From: Shewanella hafniensis
Lineage (GTDB): Bacteria; Pseudomonadota; Gammaproteobacteria; Enterobacterales; Shewanellaceae
Reading direction: 5' to 3'
NCBI RefSeq assembly: GCF_019655335.1
Contig: NZ_BPFD01000001.1
Location: 62,001-126,000, forward strand
Length of the DNA: 64,000 nt
Numbering within the stretch: position 1 is the stretch's first letter; each line of letters starts with the position of its first letter. Positions 16,881 through 26,859 of the stretch are shown one piece after another. Below the pieces are notes generated by a model that worked only from the letters and a program-made list of their open reading frames with translations, ran no database searches and had not been told where the DNA came from. The translations under genes and the position numbers were made by a program.

Positions 16881-18518
16881 TCACAGCACTTTCCAACACA
16901 GCGCCTCACTTTCTGGCATGGCGGCTGAAAATAAATAACCTTGCCCAATATCACAATCCAATTCTTGAAGTATTTTCCTCTGGTTTTCGGTTTCAACCCC
17001 TTCAGCTATCACTTTCATGCCAAGTGCATGCCCTAAATCAATTGCAGCCGTTACAATAGCTTTTACATTTTTGTCATTGTCTAGCTGGCTGATAAAAGCG
17101 CGGTCAATTTTTAGAGCCGTTGCGGGAAGACGATTGAGATAGGCCAATGAGGAATAGCCAGTACCAAAATCATCAATAGATATCACCACAGGAATATCAG
17201 CTAACTCTTGCAGAACCTTTATCGCTTTTTCTGGATTTTTCATAATTTCAGATTCTGTGATTTCTAACTCTAATACTGATGAGGCTAGTGTATATTTTTT
17301 AAGGAGTGATTTTACTTTGTCAGCAAAGCCATCATCGGATAAGTTATGACTGGAAACATTGACAGCAATAAAGCAATCAGGCTTATCAGAAGACCATTTC
17401 TTTAATGTTTTTAATGCAAAGTCGATGGCCCAATAGGTGAAATCATGAATTATTTCTGTATTTTCAATCAGCGGGATAAATTCCGCTGGAGATAAAACAC
17501 CAAGCTTAGTATCACGCCAACGAGCGAGGGCTTCAAATCCCACTACTTTATTGTTTTTAAGATCGATTTTTGGCTGGTAATGTAAGGTTAACTCACCCGA
17601 TGCCATTGCCGTTCGCACACTCCCCAAAATAGCTAATGCCGTTCGCTTTTCACAGCGCATCTCTGCACTAAACTCAACTAGCTGTCTGTCATTCTCAATG
17701 GCATAAAGCAAAGCGGACTCTGCTTCATTAATAATTGTTCGCTTACCACGAAGATTGGAGTCGATTGGCACATAGCCCACATGAGCTGAAAAGTGAATAG
17801 GAATGCCATTATATTTAACCGATTCAGCCAAAACACTTGCTAATTTGCGCTGTAAAACGTCAGTATTAGATTCAGGGTTGTGAAATAACACCGCTAACCG
17901 CTCACGATGATAATGATAGGCTTTTGCGCCAGGATAAAAAACATCTACAATGCGTTGCCACATAGTGACCAGCAATTCATCGGCTACATCATGATCAAAT
18001 GTAATTGATATATCATGTAAGTTATCAATTGCTATCACAGCAAGCCCGTTTGGACTCTGCGCCATGTTTTTAGCATTGAGCTGATTATCTATCGCCTGCC
18101 AAAGGGCAAGCCTACTTGGTAATTTGGTGCCAGGATCATGGTTTAACAGGTAATTTATACGGCGCTCATAATGTGCTTGCACTTGCACAAAAAAGGCAAC
18201 GAATCCACTAATAGCAATAAATATTATAAAGCGAAACCAGTAGCTTACTGTGACATCCTGCCCATAAGATAGCCCATAGAAAACTAAAAAAACCAATACA
18301 CTGCTGATTATCATCCCGATTAGACCATATAGTAAGCTACCGATAACCAGAGGTACTAACAGCAGAGTTATCAAGGTACTATTATTCGACGGGTAACCAT
18401 TAAGCCACAAATAAAGCGCTGTAAAGGCTAAACATAGCAGCGACAGCAGAACCAGTTGACGGCGATAATTTTGTAAAATTTTCATGTTTGGCACCCTAAT
18501 ATAATCCGTAAATGCCAT
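16881..18518 (-). CDS. Membrane c-di-GMP phosphodiesterase (degenerate GGDEF, intact EAL)
   Basis: This 545-residue protein has several N-terminal membrane segments (about 15-140). A GGDEF-like domain follows in which the signature site reads HRERLAV, so it should be inactive as a cyclase. The C-terminal EAL domain keeps FEALARW, ELEITES, DDFGTGYSSL and VIAEGVE, so it should cleave c-di-GMP. I chose ATG 18518, one base after the cyclase stop with AGGATAA upstream; another possible start is at 18485. It is co-transcribed with the diguanylate cyclase. Such pairs tune motility and biofilm in the new host. Confidence 0.87.
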   Translation of the reverse strand: MAFTDYIRVPNMKILQNYRRQLVLLSLLCLAFTALYLWLNGYPSNNSTLITLLLVPLVIGSLLYGLIGMIISSVLVFLVFYGLSYGQDVTVSYWFRFIIFIAISGFVAFFVQVQAHYERRINYLLNHDPGTKLPSRLALWQAIDNQLNAKNMAQSPNGLAVIAIDNLHDISITFDHDVADELLVTMWQRIVDVFYPGAKAYHYHRERLAVLFHNPESNTDVLQRKLASVLAESVKYNGIPIHFSAHVGYVPIDSNLRGKRTIINEAESALLYAIENDRQLVEFSAEMRCEKRTALAILGSVRTAMASGELTLHYQPKIDLKNNKVVGFEALARWRDTKLGVLSPAEFIPLIENTEIIHDFTYWAIDFALKTLKKWSSDKPDCFIAVNVSSHNLSDDGFADKVKSLLKKYTLASSVLELEITESEIMKNPEKAIKVLQELADIPVVISIDDFGTGYSSLAYLNRLPATALKIDRAFISQLDNDKNVKAIVTAAIDLGHALGMKVIAEGVETENQRKILQELDCDIGQGYLFSAAMPESEALCWKVL

Positions 18519-18519
18519 G

Positions 18520-19428
18520 CTATTTATCCTGCCATAATATGACTTTGTTCCGACCGGTGTCTTTTGCCTTATATAAGGCCTCATCAGCCCTTTCAATCGC
18601 TTCGTCAGGATCTTCATCACATTCCAAGCTGGCAATCCCTATCGATACAGTTTGCGCAACAGAAATACCATCGTTGCTTAGAGGTAGCTTTGCTACCTCC
18701 TCACGTAATCTGTTCATAACACGCTCAGCTTGCTCTGTATCAGTGTTGGGTAATAAAACCAAAAACTCTTCGCCACCATAACGATAAACACTATCAAGAG
18801 GGCGAATATGTTTTTCAAAACAATCCGCTAATTCTTCTAGTACATAATCGCCAAAGTTATGGCCATAAGTATCATTTACTTCTTTAAAGTGATCAGCATC
18901 AATTATAGCAAGACTCAACATTTCTCCACTTCGTGAAGATTGAGCTTGCAGTTTTTTTACAGTACGCTCAAAAGCGGCTCGATTTAATAAACCGGTTAAC
19001 TCATCTACATCAGTTAAGGATGCCGTTAAACCTAGATCCAAACGATTTAACAAAACATCAAATTGTTTCATGATGACAATTAATTTGTGTATTGAATCCG
19101 TCTGAATGCGATCTGCTTTAAGTATTTCAATGACCATCTCACCTTGCTCAACAAGTTTCTTCTGCTGCTTCTCAATTTCTATAAATAAGCTATGAGTACT
19201 CACTTCATCGACAGCATTGGATTTCAATGTCGAAATTATCTCTAATGCACTGAGTAAATTCTTTATATCAGTTGTCGAAACATCGCCGGTACTATGAGAA
19301 AAACAAAATAACTTATAAAAAAAATCAAGCCTGCAAGCATGATATTTCGCTACTGTCTTTTTGTAAGCATAATGAAAGTTTTGCAACTTATCTACGTCTT
19401 CTTCTCGGAATAGCGCTTTTTCGGGCAT
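18520..19428 (-). CDS. Diguanylate cyclase (GGEEF)
   Basis: This 302-residue protein has a helical N-terminal sensor region (1-130) with several His/Cys residues near positions 19-45; a metal-binding sensor is possible but unproven. The GGDEF domain runs from about 138 and has an active GGEEF site (218-222). An inhibitory RxxD site (RPLD, 209-212) lies five residues upstream, so feedback control by c-di-GMP is expected. SXT/R391 ICEs are known to carry diguanylate cyclases (dgcK, dgcL); I cannot say whether this is an orthologue. It precedes the phosphodiesterase in one operon. Confidence 0.9.
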   Translation of the reverse strand: MPEKALFREEDVDKLQNFHYAYKKTVAKYHACRLDFFYKLFCFSHSTGDVSTTDIKNLLSALEIISTLKSNAVDEVSTHSLFIEIEKQQKKLVEQGEMVIEILKADRIQTDSIHKLIVIMKQFDVLLNRLDLGLTASLTDVDELTGLLNRAAFERTVKKLQAQSSRSGEMLSLAIIDADHFKEVNDTYGHNFGDYVLEELADCFEKHIRPLDSVYRYGGEEFLVLLPNTDTEQAERVMNRLREEVAKLPLSNDGISVAQTVSIGIASLECDEDPDEAIERADEALYKAKDTGRNKVILWQDK

Positions 19429-19506
19429 TCGTCATCCTCACTTTTAATCAAAAGTAATCGTTAATCGCTTTACCGCGAATTCAATTGACCAACATAGTTA
19501 CCAGGC

Positions 19507-20055
19507 TTAATCAAGCGCAGCAGAACCAAAGGCACTACAGTGACTTAAATCTGCTTGACTAACTGCTGATTGAACCGAGATATCGCGAAGCGCAGTCCTC
19601 AGCCCTTCTTCCAAAACAGGATGGTAGAACGACATAGCCAACATGTCATGTACTGTAAGCTCCCGGTAAATAGCTAATGCCAGTAAGTGAGCAAGGTGCT
19701 CTGCTGCCGGCGCGCACATTTCAGCCCCTAGAATGCGATAATTATCGCAATCAGCATAGATGCGCATCACACCCTGATTTATCTGCGCGGTAAGCGCACG
19801 GCCTTGTTTGCTAAAATCCACACAACCTACTAAACAGGATGCTGCCAGTTGGTTAAAACGCAGGCCAACAGCGGCTATACCCGGCTCAGAAAAAACAATC
19901 GCCAGCGGCGTGCGCCGCTTAAAACAGGTAAGACTGTCCGATACGGCATTAACGCCTGCAATATAACCTTCATCGGCTGCTTCATGCAGCAGACTGAGGT
20001 CAGCATTCACATCACCTGCAATAAACAGTGGCAGATCACCCAGTTGCATTGTATT
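19507..20055 (-). pseudogene. Truncated dihydrolipoamide dehydrogenase-like C-terminus
   Basis: The open frame (180 residues from the first Met at 20049) begins at LPLFIAGDVNAD, which matches the FAD-binding GD motif seen two thirds of the way through pyridine-nucleotide disulphide oxidoreductases. It continues with the C-terminal dimerisation domain (HPVLEEGLR near 140-150). The whole N-terminal FAD/NAD part, including the redox CxxxxC site, is missing. It is therefore a remnant and cannot be active. The break lies against a coiled-coil gene that itself reads into this fragment, so the junction looks like an illegitimate recombination point. Confidence 0.72.
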
Positions 20056-20345
20056 GCGATCAAACTCAGGTATGCATCAGAAAAGCCAGATTTCATCTGT
20101 TCCCATGCACTCTCAGAACTGTTTTTAAAGCTTCCATACCACTCAGCAAGTTCATTTCGTTGCTTACGTAGCATTTTTAGGTTTACTCTGGCTTGCTCAC
20201 GAGCTGCTTCAGACATGCTGTCCCAGTTCCTGTCAACACGACTTTCTAGGTCATCGATACGTCCATTCAGCTTTTCAAGCGCCACTTCTGCGTCTTTGAT
20301 TGCTTGCTCACGTTGACTTGAGCTGTATTGCTTAAGCGTAGCCAC
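20007..20345 (-). CDS. Coiled-coil protein, 3' end probably replaced at a junction
   Basis: This 112-residue protein is an extended charged helix over residues 1-90, rich in Glu, Arg, Lys and Gln with heptad spacing. It resembles small stress-related coiled-coil proteins, but I cannot name a family. The last 20 or so residues change character (Cys, Val and Trp rich), exactly where the sequence becomes the dehydrogenase fragment read in another frame. The natural C-terminus has therefore probably been lost. An intact copy would be expected on the donor chromosome. Confidence 0.5.
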   Translation of the reverse strand: MATLKQYSSSQREQAIKDAEVALEKLNGRIDDLESRVDRNWDSMSEAAREQARVNLKMLRKQRNELAEWYGSFKNSSESAWEQMKSGFSDAYLSLIAIQCNWVICHCLLQVM

Positions 20346-20504
20346 AAGCTCTTTGGTAATGTACTAAAATCGTATATTAGAATCCCCCCCTTGAAACAAA
20401 CAAATTATTTATCCTTTTTGATACCAAGAAGAAACCGTTGTTGATAATCATAGTAAACAAATACCTTACTTTCTATAAGAGTTAACAATTTTTAGATATG
20501 AGTA

Positions 20505-23500
20505 TCAATTTTTCCTTGTTACCTCTTCCGTCGCCTCCTTGCGAAGTTTCTGAGCATCCATTCCGTTTAGCCGTTCAATGGCTCTGTCTGCGGCACTCTG
20601 ACGATTTCCATCTACGTTTAGCGTACTTCCTGAGCCAGTGAGTCGTTCCAGATCCAGTGACGGTATTTCTGGTAGGTTGCCTGTTATCGATAAGATTCCA
20701 ATCCATTCATCGAGATTGACTTGGCTCCAATCGACCTGGTTTAACTGACTCGCGGTCAAACCTTCACAGTTTGGTGACTTGGCACTGCCCCAGCCAAGGC
20801 CCAATTGAGGACGCACTTGTTCTTGAATGATCCGTGAAAGTGGCGAAGTAAAGCAGCAATATGATTGCCGTTTCTCAACACATGCACCTAAGAACTTAGA
20901 CTTGCAGTAAGAACCTACATAGTGGCAACTCTTCAATACCCGCTTGGCGTTCATTTCAAACTCGCTCTGCTCACATTTCCAGATAAGCTGAATGAGGATC
21001 ATGGTGACTGAATAAATCATGTAGGCCGTCATAACCGTACTTAGAACCGCGCCAGCAGCACCACCCAGCGCGAAGTTACCACCCGAAACAACCCCATCGG
21101 CTCCAACAGCGCCACCAACGTTACTAAACAGTGCCGATTGCGCCCCCGAACCAAAAGTCGTACCTACCCATTCAGCCGTTTTGTTGGTCAACACCTGCAT
21201 GAAGCCAGTCGCAGCTTGCTCCGCTCCCGCGCCAGCAGCCGTTGATGGTCCAGCCCCCATGAGAGAGTCCCATGCAGACACAAAAGGCTCTTTAACCGCA
21301 CTCCAGGTACTCGTGATTGGCTCCCTAAGCGTATTCCACGAACCATAGATAGCTGACGACGGATTCATGGCCATGACTGCCGTATCAAGCTTGTTAACCG
21401 CCACTATCATCGTGATGTAATCCGATAACGACACGCCACTTGGCTTTTCACAGCAATCCACTATGCCACCAACGGCTTTTTTGCACTGGCCAGCATTACC
21501 TTTAAAGACCGTACACTCGACGTTATCTTGGCCATCAGCTCCCGTGCATGACATATCATTGGCCATAAACTGCGCCGCATTAAGCATCGCAGCAGCTTCT
21601 GCAAAGTTAGCCTGCTTGATTGACTCTGGCTCTAAACAATCTGTGCCCATGCAGCGAACTGGCCCCTCACAGTTGTATTGAGTTTCCATTCGTGCATTTT
21701 GCACTTCAACGCTTTGTCCACAGTCATACACCAAACTTTGGATATAGCAGAAGCCTTCATGACCAGCCCCGCCTTCAGTGCATTCGGTTCTGACGTACTG
21801 GCAGGCTGGGTTTTGCTCTAGCGCGGAACACGTATTGGTGGTCGTGTTTTGTCCGTTATTGACGATGGTTTGTGTATTACCATTGGCATCTACCCAGCTG
21901 TCTGAGCTGCCCATGTTAAACTCTGGATGAGCAGTCGAAGCATTGTAGGTCGCTCTTGCCCTCCAGCATGAGAGCCCTAGTCCATCAGAACTGCCGCGAC
22001 TGGTTAAATGAGCAGGAGACGAAACAACCGCCGGATAAAGACTTCCAAGATTCGCCAACTCGCCACTACCAACCGTTAACCCTTCGATTCGTTTTGTGCC
22101 CGTATCCAAACACTGCCACTGCACCGCAGTAAACTGATCCGTTTGCATCAAGCATTGGTCTATGCCCGGATCACTTGATTGATGAACAACGTCTTGCTCT
22201 AAGTATTTGCCAGAGAAGGTCAAGGAAGCACTCAGTTTCGCAGGAGCCAAACACTTCTGAACTTCTCGGCTGCAAGTATCGAAATCGACTTTGTTCCAGC
22301 CGGACTCACATCTGGAACGCGTGACTTCCTGCGGTTCATGCCACGAAATAATCGACCCATTAACGACCTTGCACAATGAGCCAACCAAGGTTCCTTTTGG
22401 ACACGTCATTTCAGGGTATTTAATCGACGGTTTCGTCTCAGTCACTGTTTCCTTATTGCCCGTCAGTGAGAGTGTCGTTTTCCAACCATTTGCCTTGGAT
22501 GGCGACTCGGTGATTTTTATCTCAGTATTTTGATTATCAAAAATCCTCAGCGTCGCGTTTCCAGTTTGCATAGTACTGCTGTGCTGTGGAACAAAACTGA
22601 GCGTTTCAGAGCTAAAGCAACCGCGTTTGATGGACCAACTTTGTTGATGGGTTTCAGCGGATACACGTCGCTCTAACTGACACTGAGTAAGCGTGCTGAT
22701 CTTTTCGCACACCTGGTAATCCGGTACATGCTTGGTTTCAGTGAATGGCGTAATCGTCTGAGTAGGCTCACAGGCCTCAAAACTACTTGGCATAAGGTTG
22801 GATACCACACACTTTGGATCGCTGGTTTGCAATCCACAGTCATAGGTATCGGTAAAACGAATGCATTCGCCTTTATCATTGGTTTCGGCACATTCTGACG
22901 ACATGAATCCACAGGAAGGATTCGCTTCAAGCACTTGGCAGGCCTGATTTTCAATCCCCTTATAGCTTTCATCATCCACACTGACTTGTACACGCCGACA
23001 CAAAGGCGATATGCCAGCCACTGGGCTTGGGGCAAAGTAGGATTCACAAACTGAAACACCATTGACCACCGTACATCCGTTGGTTGAAGACGGCTGATCC
23101 GTGCATTGAATGCTGTAGTCTGAAAACTTAGCCGGGATATCCGCTGCTTGTTCGATACAGGATTGTGGCGACCAACTATCATTCATCACCACCTTGGTTG
23201 GATCAAAGCGCACCTTGATGCGTGCATACCCCTCACCACTACCCGTAACCGATACGCGAATTTTTACCGGCACTTCTAAACCGGGCTCTACCGCTTTTAG
23301 CTTGGCAGTGAGATCGGTATTTGGATTGCGCGCCCAACTGGTACTGAGCTCGCAGCGGCCAGCCGTTTCTGGTGGAAAGTTATTGTTCGGCCCAGACCAG
23401 ACTTTCTGATCGCCAAGCCACACTTGCATGTAGTCATCCCATTTGGCGTACTCAAGAACGGCTGAGGTAATCGCATCGGGGTTCACGACTTTGAGTGTGA

Positions 23501-24197
23501 TGGCCTGTTCAAACACTTTACAACGGCCACTCCAGTAGTTGTCGCCAATACGTCCTATCCAAACTTCAAGACACCCTTCACCACAAGAGCGAAGGTTCAT
23601 CGGCCCTGAAACATGCTCAATGATGCCTGCCGTGTAATCGTGAGTAATCGTGCAGCTGTTAACCGCTGTATTGAGCCTGTCACATTGCTGGTAATTGGGG
23701 CTGCCTTCACCTTGAGACTCACAGCCGGGGAAGCTTTGCGTTAATAGATTGGGGTCAGTTTGAACCGCATCAGTTAATGCCCAAAGCGGATCATTGACCA
23801 TATCTGGCCGAGACCTGTCTTTGATTTGCTGTAGCGAGCGAAACGCCTCACCCGTAGCGCCACTTTCGGATGCAATGCTCTCTTGGCGCTGTGTCCCCAA
23901 TTGATTCATACTGGCATCAGAGCCATAAACGCCCGTTAAGACATCCAATGAGCCCTGATCCATACCAGGGAAAAGCTCTTGCAAGTTAATCGTCTCATTA
24001 CCACTGCCACTCGGCACCAACAATGTATTGCCGTTAAGTGCGGGCATCGTCCAATTTTGCAGTAATTGCTTACCTTCTTGTTGTCCGCTTAGGCCGGATT
24101 GGCGCTGCACATCAGCGGCCACACCATGTAAGGGCAAGCACGCCATAGTGATTGATAAAACACCCGCTAACACTCGGGTAAAAAGTGTTGGTTTCAT
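20505..24197 (-). CDS. traN: TraN mating-pair stabilisation protein
   Basis: This 1230-residue outer-membrane protein of F-type conjugation stabilises donor-recipient contact. It has a signal peptide (about 1-28, VLAGVLSITMACLPLHGVAA), more than 50 Cys residues typical of TraN, and repeated CxxxxxxCxE-type modules. A hydrophobic segment lies near residue 1045. It is longer than F TraN (about 600 aa), which is normal for SXT. It is the last gene of the traC-traN block, after traU. Position 20346-20504 behind it is an AT-rich gap and the edge of the cargo insertion. Confidence 0.92.
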   Translation of the reverse strand: MKPTLFTRVLAGVLSITMACLPLHGVAADVQRQSGLSGQQEGKQLLQNWTMPALNGNTLLVPSGSGNETINLQELFPGMDQGSLDVLTGVYGSDASMNQLGTQRQESIASESGATGEAFRSLQQIKDRSRPDMVNDPLWALTDAVQTDPNLLTQSFPGCESQGEGSPNYQQCDRLNTAVNSCTITHDYTAGIIEHVSGPMNLRSCGEGCLEVWIGRIGDNYWSGRCKVFEQAITLKVVNPDAITSAVLEYAKWDDYMQVWLGDQKVWSGPNNNFPPETAGRCELSTSWARNPNTDLTAKLKAVEPGLEVPVKIRVSVTGSGEGYARIKVRFDPTKVVMNDSWSPQSCIEQAADIPAKFSDYSIQCTDQPSSTNGCTVVNGVSVCESYFAPSPVAGISPLCRRVQVSVDDESYKGIENQACQVLEANPSCGFMSSECAETNDKGECIRFTDTYDCGLQTSDPKCVVSNLMPSSFEACEPTQTITPFTETKHVPDYQVCEKISTLTQCQLERRVSAETHQQSWSIKRGCFSSETLSFVPQHSSTMQTGNATLRIFDNQNTEIKITESPSKANGWKTTLSLTGNKETVTETKPSIKYPEMTCPKGTLVGSLCKVVNGSIISWHEPQEVTRSRCESGWNKVDFDTCSREVQKCLAPAKLSASLTFSGKYLEQDVVHQSSDPGIDQCLMQTDQFTAVQWQCLDTGTKRIEGLTVGSGELANLGSLYPAVVSSPAHLTSRGSSDGLGLSCWRARATYNASTAHPEFNMGSSDSWVDANGNTQTIVNNGQNTTTNTCSALEQNPACQYVRTECTEGGAGHEGFCYIQSLVYDCGQSVEVQNARMETQYNCEGPVRCMGTDCLEPESIKQANFAEAAAMLNAAQFMANDMSCTGADGQDNVECTVFKGNAGQCKKAVGGIVDCCEKPSGVSLSDYITMIVAVNKLDTAVMAMNPSSAIYGSWNTLREPITSTWSAVKEPFVSAWDSLMGAGPSTAAGAGAEQAATGFMQVLTNKTAEWVGTTFGSGAQSALFSNVGGAVGADGVVSGGNFALGGAAGAVLSTVMTAYMIYSVTMILIQLIWKCEQSEFEMNAKRVLKSCHYVGSYCKSKFLGACVEKRQSYCCFTSPLSRIIQEQVRPQLGLGWGSAKSPNCEGLTASQLNQVDWSQVNLDEWIGILSITGNLPEIPSLDLERLTGSGSTLNVDGNRQSAADRAIERLNGMDAQKLRKEATEEVTRKN

Positions 24198-24199
24198 GG

Positions 24200-25234
24200 T
24201 TAACCTCCCGAGTTACAGCAGTCTTGCCAGCGCCACAAAATGTAGAGCGCATCTTCACCGGCACCGGGGATCGTTCGCCACTCTCCCCATTTCATGGTGC
24301 TTTCACCGATGACATGCGCACTTTCAGTTTCTGGTACAGGGAAGAACATACTCATCTTGTATTGGGATTTCGGCAGCATGGGTTCGATAACAGGTCGGCA
24401 TAGCGCACTGTTCCCCATTGTTCGTCTAGCAAGACCACGCCTGTGTTGAGCCGCGATTGCACGCGCCGCTAAATGGCTGGTGTTTTCTGCTAATGAGCCA
24501 AACGCTAAGGTGTGGCCAGATAACGGGTAGAGATGGCCCCAACTGCCAGCACACCAAAACAACTGGTCGATGGGTTTACCAAGCGTTGATGAAGCAGCGT
24601 CAGCGGTACAAGCAGATATAGCCAATGGATTGGCAACGGCAGCCGCTTCAGGCTGAGTAAAAAAGGCCAGTTCATCGTTCAGCCATGTTGGGTCCAATTC
24701 CGACAAATACATCAAGTCAAAGTCCATGTAACCATCGGCATTGCAATTGCCATCCATGAACAAATCGAGCATGACCAAAAGCGGAAAGGCGTAATAATGG
24801 TAATGGTAGAAAGCAAGATCACCGGTGTCGTATTCACCCTCGCCATGACCACCTTGCAGTCGTCTATCACCTAACGGTAAACGAATCCCTCCCAGGGAAG
24901 GCGAACAACCCGGCGTTCTGACCAGTTCAATCAGACGCGCTGGCTCCCACATGCTGGTAACAATACCTGGCCTTGGCACACCTAAGTTGTCTTCACATAA
25001 GCAAAACGACTTGTTTGATGCGCCGCTTGGGACATTGCCAGAGCCAAGAGGAAGACCGGCAACCCGGATAGGAAAAATGCATGACCAGCAAACATCCGTC
25101 AGCAACTTACCCGACAATAAACCCGCGTCTGGGCAGGTCAGTTCGGCTTTTGCAGGAATAGATGCGCCAAGGACAAACATGACAACGAGAGTCCGCAACA
25201 GACGATACGTATTATTGAGCTTTTTCATGAACAA
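24200..25234 (-). CDS. traU: TraU conjugation protein
   Basis: This 344-residue protein has a signal peptide (about 1-30, ending PAKA) followed by the TraU family body. Typical patterns include CPDAGLLSGKLLTDVCWSC and FPLLVMLDLF, plus many paired Cys. TraU is a periplasmic protein needed for pilus assembly and DNA transfer in F-type systems. It lies directly between traW and traN; its stop is two bases before the traN start. Length matches family expectation. Confidence 0.93.
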   Translation of the reverse strand: MFMKKLNNTYRLLRTLVVMFVLGASIPAKAELTCPDAGLLSGKLLTDVCWSCIFPIRVAGLPLGSGNVPSGASNKSFCLCEDNLGVPRPGIVTSMWEPARLIELVRTPGCSPSLGGIRLPLGDRRLQGGHGEGEYDTGDLAFYHYHYYAFPLLVMLDLFMDGNCNADGYMDFDLMYLSELDPTWLNDELAFFTQPEAAAVANPLAISACTADAASSTLGKPIDQLFWCAGSWGHLYPLSGHTLAFGSLAENTSHLAARAIAAQHRRGLARRTMGNSALCRPVIEPMLPKSQYKMSMFFPVPETESAHVIGESTMKWGEWRTIPGAGEDALYILWRWQDCCNSGG

Positions 25235-26339
25235 GCTCCTTTGCTGGAATTTCTTCTATTTCAAACGCGAGCCCCTTTGCTTGAACAAACGATGGGGTGA
25301 CTTGCAGATCAAAGCGCTGCTTTAGCGAGGCATTGAGAAGGTAAACCGGACTGTCCAATGTCTTTTCTATCGCATTGAGGCGATTCCAACCTTGAGTACG
25401 GTCGAGCTGCGTGGTGATAAGCGTAATGCGGCGCAGTGTCCTATCTTGCGTCTCAAGCCAATGCGCAACTGCGTCCACTTCTTCAGCGTTCGACGCATTA
25501 AACACCACAAGCTGCTGAGTAAACGGCAAGGCTTTTAGCGGGTTAATACGCGTTCCTGCTGGGATCAATGTTCGGCCATTGGCATCCAATAGTGGCCGCT
25601 GCATGACGATGGTTGGATCAACCATTCTTATCCGATACTGCGTGGCTTTGGGTAACTCAGTAAATGTTTGGCGAGACCAGAAACGCTCAATGGCTTTTTT
25701 CTTTAATGCGCCCAGGTCAATCGACTGTAAACGCTGCATCGCTACTTGCATCAAATCCGGTTCTAAAATGGAATGAATAGGACCGCGTTGACCCAATGAA
25801 CCGGTATTGCCTGTTTCAATTTGACGCTGCAACCAGTCCTTGCTGTAAACCCCTAGTGCACTTGCAGTCACCTTGTCATCTTCTATGCGGAAAATGGCAG
25901 GCACGCTAGTCACCCGCCAGTGCACAAAGGCTTTCGGATCGATTCGAACCTGAGGAACAGGATCAAGCCCCGTCATCAGGGTAAGCCAATCACGGATAGC
26001 CGCCCCCAAGGTCTTTCCTTCAGGAATTCCCCGAAACAACACAATAGCGCCGGTAGCACTGGCCTCTTTAAATAGCTGCTTTAGTGAGGAATCCCCCAGT
26101 GAGGACGACGCAAATATCAACCATTCATCGTTGTGTTTGAGCGACGCAGGTTGTTCAACCGGTGCAAAAGGCTCTATAAATTCAGATGAACCATCCACAG
26201 CACTTTGTAAAATGCTGCGGCTCATTTCGACGATCTTTTTGTCCTCGTCAGACAACGGATAAGGCTCTTGTGCCCAGGACACTTGCACCCAAGCCAATGG
26301 AGCAACCAACAAAAATAAGAGGCATAGTCTTCTCATCAT
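25212..26339 (-). CDS. traW: TraW/TrbC-type pilus assembly protein
   Basis: This 375-residue protein has a signal peptide MMRRLCLLFLLVAPLAWVQ, cleaved near WAQ. A TrbC-like thioredoxin-fold region follows (about 75-190, FASSSLGDSSLKQLF... and VTSVPAIFRI). A TraW-like C-terminal half contains a second TrbC-like stretch. This fusion of functions is usual for the SXT TraW. I chose ATG 26339 because GGAGGTGG precedes it and the signal peptide then starts correctly; the longer frame lacks a ribosome site. It follows trhF and overlaps traU. Confidence 0.88.
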   Translation of the reverse strand: MMRRLCLLFLLVAPLAWVQVSWAQEPYPLSDEDKKIVEMSRSILQSAVDGSSEFIEPFAPVEQPASLKHNDEWLIFASSSLGDSSLKQLFKEASATGAIVLFRGIPEGKTLGAAIRDWLTLMTGLDPVPQVRIDPKAFVHWRVTSVPAIFRIEDDKVTASALGVYSKDWLQRQIETGNTGSLGQRGPIHSILEPDLMQVAMQRLQSIDLGALKKKAIERFWSRQTFTELPKATQYRIRMVDPTIVMQRPLLDANGRTLIPAGTRINPLKALPFTQQLVVFNASNAEEVDAVAHWLETQDRTLRRITLITTQLDRTQGWNRLNAIEKTLDSPVYLLNASLKQRFDLQVTPSFVQAKGLAFEIEEIPAKELVHEKAQ

Positions 26340-26346
26340 CCACCTC

Positions 26347-26859
26347 CTACCAAAGCGGCCAAGCGCGACCGACAATCTGCTCGCGCTTAACGGCATTCCA
26401 ATAACGGGAGTCGAAACTCGTTGCGGCCTCACCGGAAAACCAATACTCGTTTTCTTGCAGCGTCAATGAGCGGCTAAATTCTGTTTCAGCCACACCAAGA
26501 CGCTGGGCTAATGCCATGCCGGTAGAGACTTCAGCACCATTCACCAGCACATGCTCAGGCGTCACCTTGACTTCATCCCCAGGCATCCCTGTTAGGCGTT
26601 TAAGCATCCGAGTACCGTCGTTATATAACGGAGCGAGTCCTTTTGAGAGGAAGGCATACAAACCATCCTTAACGAGCTCTTTATTCCATAGGTCAATCAG
26701 GTACACCGTGGTATCAGGCAAGCAGCGCTCTTGCTGGGTATCAATACCTATTCGGTAGCGCATCATGGCATAGGTGCCTACCAAGGCCATGATTAACGCG
26801 AGAGCGGTCAACCGGATGAGATATGGCCGCCAAGGCATTCTTTTACGGAGTATCTGCAT
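26347..26859 (-). CDS. trhF: TrhF, S26-like signal peptidase of the transfer system
   Basis: This 170-residue protein has one N-terminal membrane helix (about 14-34) and a periplasmic S26 peptidase fold. LKRLTGMPGDEV holds the candidate catalytic Lys and the conserved GxPGD. At the place where the catalytic Ser is expected (SxP) I read RCLPDT, a Cys; the Ser may be elsewhere or lost. TraF/TrhF peptidases process pilin or other exported transfer proteins. It overlaps the upstream gene by 17 bases. Assignment rests on position and fold motifs. Confidence 0.8.
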   Translation of the reverse strand: MQILRKRMPWRPYLIRLTALALIMALVGTYAMMRYRIGIDTQQERCLPDTTVYLIDLWNKELVKDGLYAFLSKGLAPLYNDGTRMLKRLTGMPGDEVKVTPEHVLVNGAEVSTGMALAQRLGVAETEFSRSLTLQENEYWFSGEAATSFDSRYWNAVKREQIVGRAWPLW

